Shown: positions 59,528 through 64,000 of the stretch, piece by piece
Layout: each line of letters opens with the position of its first letter
How positions within the stretch are numbered: position 1 is the stretch's first letter
Source: Mesorhizobium sp. M3A.F.Ca.ET.080.04.2.1
GTDB lineage: Bacteria; Pseudomonadota; Alphaproteobacteria; Rhizobiales; Rhizobiaceae
NCBI RefSeq assembly: GCF_003952525.1
Contig: NZ_CP034451.1
Location: 3,534,001-3,598,000, forward strand
Reading direction: 5' to 3'
Length of the DNA stretch: 64,000 nt
Position numbers and translations under genes: made by a program
The notes under the pieces: generated by a model
Databases searched by the model: none
The model's input: the letters and a program-made list of their open reading frames with translations, nothing else
What the model was told of the DNA's origin: nothing

Positions 59528-59983
59528 CTACTCCGAAAAGCGCGGGCCGAGCTGCTCGATCCGGGCGATCATCTCTTGGAACTCTTCCAGGATGCGCTCG
59601 TGCAGCTGCATAGCCAGCTCCGGATACTCCTCCAGGATGCGGCGGAACATCTTGCGGCTGAGCCGGATCACTTCCGCATCCGTCGCGGCCGAGGCGCTGG
59701 TCACGCGCCTGGTGTCGGCGATCAAAGCGAGTTCACTGAGCACGGCGCCCGGACCCGCCATGCCGATGGGCACGCGCTCGCCGCCCAACTCGCGATAGAG
59801 CGCGATCTCGCCGCTGACCACGATATAGGCGGAATCGGCGTCGTCATCCTCGAGATAGAGCTTGCGGTCGGCCTGCAGGAAGGTGTTTTCCGCGCCGAAG
59901 GCGAGCAGGCGCAGCTGTTCCTGCGTGAAGCCCTGAAAGAGCTTCACGGCGGACAGGATGCGGATGTCGTCATCCAGCGCCAT
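59528..59983 (-). CDS. Cyclic-nucleotide-binding domain protein (Cpk-like)
   Basis: 151 residues, a CAP_ED/CNB domain with SAYIVVSGEIALYRELGGER and the phosphate-binding-like GPGAVLSELALIADTRRVTSAS (about residues 79-100), ending in a helical tail. No helix-turn-helix, so not a Crp regulator. In Brucella a protein annotated as cAMP-dependent kinase regulatory subunit (cpk) follows otpR; the same arrangement here supports that identity. The ligand residues suggest cAMP or cGMP, not proven. Confidence 0.78.
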   Translation of the reverse strand: MALDDDIRILSAVKLFQGFTQEQLRLLAFGAENTFLQADRKLYLEDDDADSAYIVVSGEIALYRELGGERVPIGMAGPGAVLSELALIADTRRVTSASAATDAEVIRLSRKMFRRILEEYPELAMQLHERILEEFQEMIARIEQLGPRFSE

Positions 59984-60127
59984 CCTAGCTGTGTCCCCGA
60001 GCGGTCAGTCCAGTCCCTCCTTTGGAGCGCCGCGCCTTTGCGGGCGCGCACGCTCCAACAGTTTCGATCACGCACCGTATGATGCGCCCGGCGAGCCGAT
60101 CCATCTCCCTCCAGCATCAGGATCGTA

Positions 60128-60222
60128 CCCGAAGCGGTTCCGCCCCGACCGCTCTATCCGTTTGGTTCGACGCAATTCCGGCCGGAAAACCGCTTTCACA
60201 CTTTTCCTGGAATTGCTCTAGA
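60128..60222. repeat. Intergenic repeat with GCAATTCC/GGAATTGC ends
   Basis: GAAGCGGTTCCGCCCCGACCG...GCAATTCCGGCCGGAAAACCG...TTTTCCTGGAATTGCTCTAG. Lies between otpR and the cpk-like gene; related to 13330-13446. Confidence 0.72.
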
Positions 60223-60233
60223 TCATGAAATGT

Positions 60234-60917
60234 TTAAGGAACCAGCTTGTAGCCGCCGCTTTCTGTCACAAGAATTTCGGCATTGGAAGGATCACGCTCA
60301 ATCTTCTGGCGTAGCCGGTAGACATGGGTTTCCAGCGTGTGCGTGGTGACGCCGGAATTATAGCCCCACACTTCCTCCAGCAGCACGTCGCGCGTCACCA
60401 CTTTCTGGTCGGCGCGATAGAGGTATTTGATGATCGAAGCCTCCTTTTCGGTCAGCCGCACCTTGGCGCCGCGCGGGTCGATCAGCAGCTTCTGGCTGGG
60501 CTTGAACGTATAGGGGCCGACCGAGAAGGTGGCGTCCTCGCTCTGCTCGTGCTGGCGCAGCTGTGCGCGGATGCGCGCCAACAGCACCGCGAAGCGGAAA
60601 GGCTTGGTCACATAATCGTTGGCGCCAGCCTCCAGCCCGAGGATGGTGTCGGAGTCGGTGTCGTGTCCGGTCAGCATGATGATGGGCGCCTTGTAGCCAC
60701 CCTTGCGCAAGATCTTCACCGCCTCGCGGCCGTCCATATCGGGCAAGCCGACATCCATAATGAGCAGGTCGACGAGGCCGCCGCGCGCCGCAGCGACGCC
60801 CTTGGCGGCGGTGGCTTCCTGCTGAACGTCGAATTCCTCATAGAGGGCCAGTTGCTCGACGAGCGTGGCTCGCAGGTCGTCGTCGTCGTCAACGATCAGA
60901 ATGGTACGTGATGTCAT
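60234..60917 (-). CDS. cenR: Response regulator CenR/OtpR
   Basis: OmpR-type two-component regulator, 227 residues. Receiver with acidic pocket VDDDDDLRA (about residues 9-17), phospho-acceptor Asp in LLIMDVGLPDMDG (about residue 55), LTGHD and KPF, then a winged helix with LTEKEASIIKYLYRADQK and TLETHVYRLRQKIERDPSN. Sequence and the adjacent Cpk-like gene match Brucella OtpR / Caulobacter CenR, which control envelope genes. No histidine kinase is adjacent. Confidence 0.85.
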   Translation of the reverse strand: MTSRTILIVDDDDDLRATLVEQLALYEEFDVQQEATAAKGVAAARGGLVDLLIMDVGLPDMDGREAVKILRKGGYKAPIIMLTGHDTDSDTILGLEAGANDYVTKPFRFAVLLARIRAQLRQHEQSEDATFSVGPYTFKPSQKLLIDPRGAKVRLTEKEASIIKYLYRADQKVVTRDVLLEEVWGYNSGVTTHTLETHVYRLRQKIERDPSNAEILVTESGGYKLVP

Positions 60918-61002
60918 GGATCAATCCGTTGTTTTAAAAAGAATAATCAGTTGACCTCCCCCCCATTTATGCGGAAGCTCACCGGCGCAACAGCCGATCA
61001 CA

Positions 61003-61599
61003 GTGATTTGTTCCGTGACACGATCATACAAGAAAAAACGCGCGCGCAATGAGGCGGACGCATTTTTGCCAAAAGGCCTGCGCGTGCTGGTTGTGCGGGC
61101 GAGACCCGGCAACCCTAGTCAGGGCTTCCTGCAGGCGGGCAACATGATTTTTCCCTGCGCGCTCGGGCGCGGCGGCATATCGGCCAACAAGCATGAGGGC
61201 GACGGCGCGACGCCGTTGGCCGCGATGCGCATTCTTTCAGGCTATTTCCGGAATGACCAATTTCCCGGCGGGCGCCGAACGAGGCTGCCGATGGCGCCGA
61301 TCGGACCGGATCTCGGCTGGTGCGAGGTGCCGGACGACCGCAACTACAATCGACCGGTAAAGATCCCCTACGGTGCAAGCCACGAGCGGATGCGGCGTGC
61401 CGACCGCCTCTATGATGTGTGCCTGGTGCTGGACTGGAACATCGCGCCGCGCCGGCGCGGGCGCGGCAGTGCGATCTTCTTCCACCTGGCGCGTCCCGGC
61501 TTCACGCCGACGCAAGGTTGCGTGGGCGTGACGGCACGCACCATGGCAAGGCTGTTGCCATTGTTGTCGGACCGGACGGTGGTGAAGGTGGTGAGGTAG
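61003..61599 (+). CDS. L,D-transpeptidase (YkuD family)
   Basis: About 198 residues; YkuD domain with catalytic signature HLARPGFTPTQGCVGVTAR (Cys about residue 174) and GGRRTRLPM/HEGDGATP substrate-site loops. Such enzymes crosslink peptidoglycan or attach outer-membrane proteins in rhizobia. Start uncertain: GTG at 61003, GTG at 61015 or TTG at 61066 (MPKGLRVLVV). No signal peptide with the longer form, which is odd for a periplasmic enzyme. Divergent from cenR. Confidence 0.82.
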   Translation: MICSVTRSYKKKRARNEADAFLPKGLRVLVVRARPGNPSQGFLQAGNMIFPCALGRGGISANKHEGDGATPLAAMRILSGYFRNDQFPGGRRTRLPMAPIGPDLGWCEVPDDRNYNRPVKIPYGASHERMRRADRLYDVCLVLDWNIAPRRRGRGSAIFFHLARPGFTPTQGCVGVTARTMARLLPLLSDRTVVKVVR

Positions 61600-61651
61600 G
61601 GGAATAGGGGAATAGGGGAATAGGGGAATAGGGGAATAGGGGAATAGGGGG
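61597..61651. repeat. 8-bp microsatellite TAGGGGAA, about seven copies
   Basis: Six perfect TAGGGGAA units plus a partial TAGGGGG. The first unit contains the TAG stop codon of the L,D-transpeptidase. Further right (61673-61695) CCCTACTCCCCTACTCCC is the inverted counterpart. Confidence 0.92.
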
Positions 61652-61690
61652 CGTGTTCATCTGCTGCCACATCCCTACTCCCCTACTCCC

Positions 61691-61960
61691 TTACTTCCTC
61701 CCCGGCTTCTGCCAACCGGTATCCAGCAATCCGATGCGACCGAGGTCGCGGTTCACCGCCTTCGCGACGTCCTGGCGCTCGACGCCGATGTCATGCAGCA
61801 GGCTCTCCGAGAGATCTTCGATGGATTCGGGACGACGCCCGGCGGCAACTCGCGCCTGACGCAGCCAATCAATCGTTGCGCGCAGCCACGCTGCGATGCC
61901 AGAGCGGGTTTTCAGGGCGGCGCGGGACTTCAGAACGAGGTCGGTCATGGCTTTATCCAT
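61691..61960 (-). CDS. DUF1127-like small protein
   Basis: 89 residues, basic, with RATIDWLRQARVAAGRRPESI then LSESLLHDIGVERQDVAKAV (about residues 51-70), the DUF1127 pattern (the LLxDIGV signature) in a longer protein. CCCGGAGAAT precedes the ATG at 61960. Convergent with the L,D-transpeptidase across the microsatellite. Confidence 0.72.
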   Translation of the reverse strand: MDKAMTDLVLKSRAALKTRSGIAAWLRATIDWLRQARVAAGRRPESIEDLSESLLHDIGVERQDVAKAVNRDLGRIGLLDTGWQKPGRK

Positions 61961-62078
61961 ATTCTCCGGGCGTCAAATCCGGTTTGATAGTGTTTCGATG
62001 CCGCAATCATGCGGGATTGAAAAACAAACGGGAAACGAGTAGTTCTTTTCTGATCATCAAGTTTTATTTGGAGATCGG

Positions 62079-63005
62079 ATGTCTCGCCTGCTGCCCGGAA
62101 CGCGAGCGCTGCGGACCTTCGAGGCAGCAGCTCGGCATCTCAATTTCACCCGCGCCGCCGACGAGCTCGGCCTGACCCCGGCGGCGGTCAGCCACCAGAT
62201 CAAGGAGATTGAGGAGCAGCTCGAACTGGTGCTGTTCACGCGCACCAGCCGCACCATCCGGCTGACGGAGGCGGGCAATGTGCTTCACGAGGCGTCGATC
62301 GATGCGCTCGACCTGCTCAACCGCGCCGTCAGCCGCGCGCGCAAGATGACGCGGGGCACCTCGCTGCTGAAAGTGACGCTCGACGCACAGTTCGCGACAA
62401 AGTGGCTGATGCGGCGCGTCGACGATTTTCGCCGGCACAAGCCGAGCGTCGAGCTGCGCTTCGACATCACTTACGACATCAGGGACTTCGAGCGCGACGA
62501 TGTCGATGCCGGCATTCGCTTTGGAGCCGGCAAGTATCCGGGGCTGTGCGCGCACCGGCTGTTCGATAACATCATCATTCCGGTGTGCAGCCCGGCGCTG
62601 CTTGCGTCAGGCCCGCCGCTCAAGGAGCCGCGCGATCTCTTCCACCATACGCTTGCGCATATCGAATGGTCGCAACAGGGCGTGACATGGCCGAACTGGC
62701 AGATGTGGATGCACGCGGCCGGGGTCGATGATTTCGACGACAGCCGAATCCTCGTCTTCAGATCGTCGACCGACGCCGCCCAGGCGGCGCTCGAAGGCAA
62801 TGCCGTCGCCTTGGCCGACTTCGCGATGGTGGCCAACGACCTTTCCCAAGGCAGGCTGATCAGGCCTTTCGAGCTCGGCATCAAGGTGGCGCCGGAGTTC
62901 GCCTATTTCCTGGTTTACCCGCAAGAAGCCAAGGACGATGCGCGTATCGTCGCCTTCCGCGAATGGCTTCTGGACGAGGTGGCGAAAGAAGCGGACGTCG
63001 CGTAG
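62079..63005 (+). CDS. LysR family transcriptional regulator, GcvA type
   Basis: 308 residues. N-terminal helix-turn-helix with LRTFEAAARHLNFTRAADEL (about residues 11-30) and LTPAAVSHQIKEIEEQL, typical of the GcvA/DsdC branch, then a substrate-binding domain with RFGAGKYPGL. Target and inducer unknown; flanked by the divergent DUF1127-like gene and the convergent DUF1761 gene. Confidence 0.9.
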   Translation: MSRLLPGTRALRTFEAAARHLNFTRAADELGLTPAAVSHQIKEIEEQLELVLFTRTSRTIRLTEAGNVLHEASIDALDLLNRAVSRARKMTRGTSLLKVTLDAQFATKWLMRRVDDFRRHKPSVELRFDITYDIRDFERDDVDAGIRFGAGKYPGLCAHRLFDNIIIPVCSPALLASGPPLKEPRDLFHHTLAHIEWSQQGVTWPNWQMWMHAAGVDDFDDSRILVFRSSTDAAQAALEGNAVALADFAMVANDLSQGRLIRPFELGIKVAPEFAYFLVYPQEAKDDARIVAFREWLLDEVAKEADVA

Positions 63006-63041
63006 CGATGCTCAACGGCCGCGCAGTCTCGCGACACAGCT

Positions 63042-63467
63042 TCAGCCTGTCGGGGCTGCCGGCGCGCCGAACCAGCCGATCACCACCCCGATGATCAGCA
63101 AGACGCCGAGCCAATGGCCGGCGTCGATCAGCGTCAGGTCCCAGCCGAAGCCCTGATAGCGGTGATTGACCGAAAGCGTGGTGGCGACGAAGCCCAGCCA
63201 CAGGAGGAAACCGAAGATCACTCCGGCAACCGGGTTGGGCTCGCCGCCGGTGATGGCGCCGATCACCAGCGTCATGATCAAGGCCATGATCAACTCGGCG
63301 ATGAAGCTTATGATGAACGGAGCGAACGAGCGCCTCATGGCGGCCGGATCGAGCTTCGCCGCTTTCAGCCACGGCTTGCTCAAACCCATGTACCAGGCGG
63401 CGCCGAACAGCCATGCTGCGACGGCGGCGACGATCACCGCCAGCCAGTTCACGGTTGAAAAATCCAT
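63042..63467 (-). CDS. DUF1761 family membrane protein
   Basis: 141 residues with four hydrophobic helices and DUF1761-type motifs WLFGAAWYMGLSKPWLKA (about residues 19-36) and LLWLGFVATTLSVNHRYQG (about residues 88-106). Function unknown. GGAGGGGACC precedes the ATG. Confidence 0.88.
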   Translation of the reverse strand: MDFSTVNWLAVIVAAVAAWLFGAAWYMGLSKPWLKAAKLDPAAMRRSFAPFIISFIAELIMALIMTLVIGAITGGEPNPVAGVIFGFLLWLGFVATTLSVNHRYQGFGWDLTLIDAGHWLGVLLIIGVVIGWFGAPAAPTG

Positions 63468-63562
63468 GGTCCCCTCCGAACGCATGTCGCTCAAAGCTGG
63501 ATTGCGGAGACAACGATGCGTGATATCGACTCGGCAGAGGGAATCCCTGTTCGCCGGCGGCG

Positions 63563-64000
63563 TCAAGCGGGAACGGCCGAACCCCATCGCCAGACGGTGG
63601 TGCGCTTGACTTCCGCGTCCTCCAGCACGCGCGTCACCGGCACCTGATAGACGGCAAGCGACTGCAATCCTGTCCTCGGCAGATAGGCGCGGCCGGGATC
63701 GCCGATGAGGATGTCGGCACCGCGCGCGGCCAAGCTCGCGAACCACGGCGTCAGCCGATCGGCGAAGGCCTTGTCGTAGAAGACGTCGCCGGCAAGTACG
63801 ACATCCCAGTCGTCGTCCGCGCCGACGCAGTCGACGCCCAGGAATTTTGCCTCCAGTCCGTTGGCTTCGAGATTGATGGCAATCGCCGTCTCGCAGAAAG
63901 GATCGATATCGGCCGCGATGACTTGCCGCGCGCCGGCCTTCAGCGCAGCGATGGCGACCAGGCCTGAGCCGGAGGCGAAATCAAGCACGCGCTTGCCGCG
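63563..64000 (-). CDS. Class I SAM-dependent methyltransferase, 5' end beyond window
   Basis: At least 145 C-terminal residues of a methyltransferase: motif I VLDFASGSGLVAIAA, acidic ADIDPF, DVVLAGDVFYD and a final VKRTTVWRW. It resembles the PrmA-like/ETFB lysine-methyltransferase family (the older nicotinamide N-methylase-like annotation). The start codon is off the right edge. Confidence 0.8.
   Translation of the reverse strand, partial: RGKRVLDFASGSGLVAIAALKAGARQVIAADIDPFCETAIAINLEANGLEAKFLGVDCVGADDDWDVVLAGDVFYDKAFADRLTPWFASLAARGADILIGDPGRAYLPRTGLQSLAVYQVPVTRVLEDAEVKRTTVWRWGSAVPA

Overview
The window is high-GC chromosomal DNA from an alphaproteobacterium of the Rhizobiales, most likely Mesorhizobium or a close Phyllobacteriaceae relative. 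The inference rests on an Omp19-type lipoprotein as in Brucella, a CenR/OtpR-type response regulator followed by a cyclic-nucleotide-binding protein, mdh-sucCDAB-lpd gene order, sdhCDAB, and many short palindromic intergenic repeats of rhizobial type. I found no tRNA, rRNA, CRISPR array, phage or intact insertion sequence. This is core genome, and the interest lies mainly in small insertions into conserved operons, decayed genes and repeats.

Layout. 1-4.4 kb: 3' part of acnA is cut off by the window edge; divergently, a cytochrome c maturation cluster ccmA-ccmB-ccmD-ccmG that lacks ccmC. 4.5-11.9 kb: DUF1127 protein, SMP-30 family protein, then a minus-strand run of FMN reductase, septation protein yciB, ftsY, mtaB, dapF and a DUF1328 protein. 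12-14.7 kb: VOC protein, omp19, zapE. 15.1-27.3 kb: a TCA-cycle block mdh-sucC-(cupin, DUF1579-like, PIN-toxin remnant)-sucD-sucA-sucB-(DUF4241, secreted protein, SDR)-lpdA.

27.5-38.9 kb: Pro/Ala-rich membrane protein, TraB/GumN protein, xerC, rimM-trmD, TauE/SafE exporter, rplS, a methyltransferase, an amino-acid-type ABC binding protein and permease without an ATPase, another methyltransferase, leuC. 39-42.3 kb: two related GGDEF proteins in tandem, the second frameshifted. 42.7-46.6 kb: sdhC-sdhD-sdhA-(DUF3052)-sdhB. 46.8-49.7 kb: yceH, OsmC, YCII and small unknowns among repeats. 49.9-57.6 kb: UbiH-type monooxygenase, tesB, glnK-amtB behind an NtrC site and a sigma-54 promoter, small secreted protein, ftsK. 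57.8-64 kb: LolA-like protein, xthA, cpk-like and cenR/otpR, an L,D-transpeptidase, DUF1127 protein, LysR regulator, DUF1761 protein, and a methyltransferase cut by the right edge.

Together the genes cover aconitase-to-malate steps of the TCA cycle and complex II, cytochrome c assembly, cell division and envelope maintenance (ftsK, ftsY, zapE, yciB, dapF, omp19, LolA, L,D-transpeptidase, CenR), translation (rimM, trmD, rplS, mtaB) and nitrogen-status control (glnK-amtB). At least six families of short palindromic or tandem repeats fill the gaps; one copy lies in frame inside ftsY and one is nested inside another.
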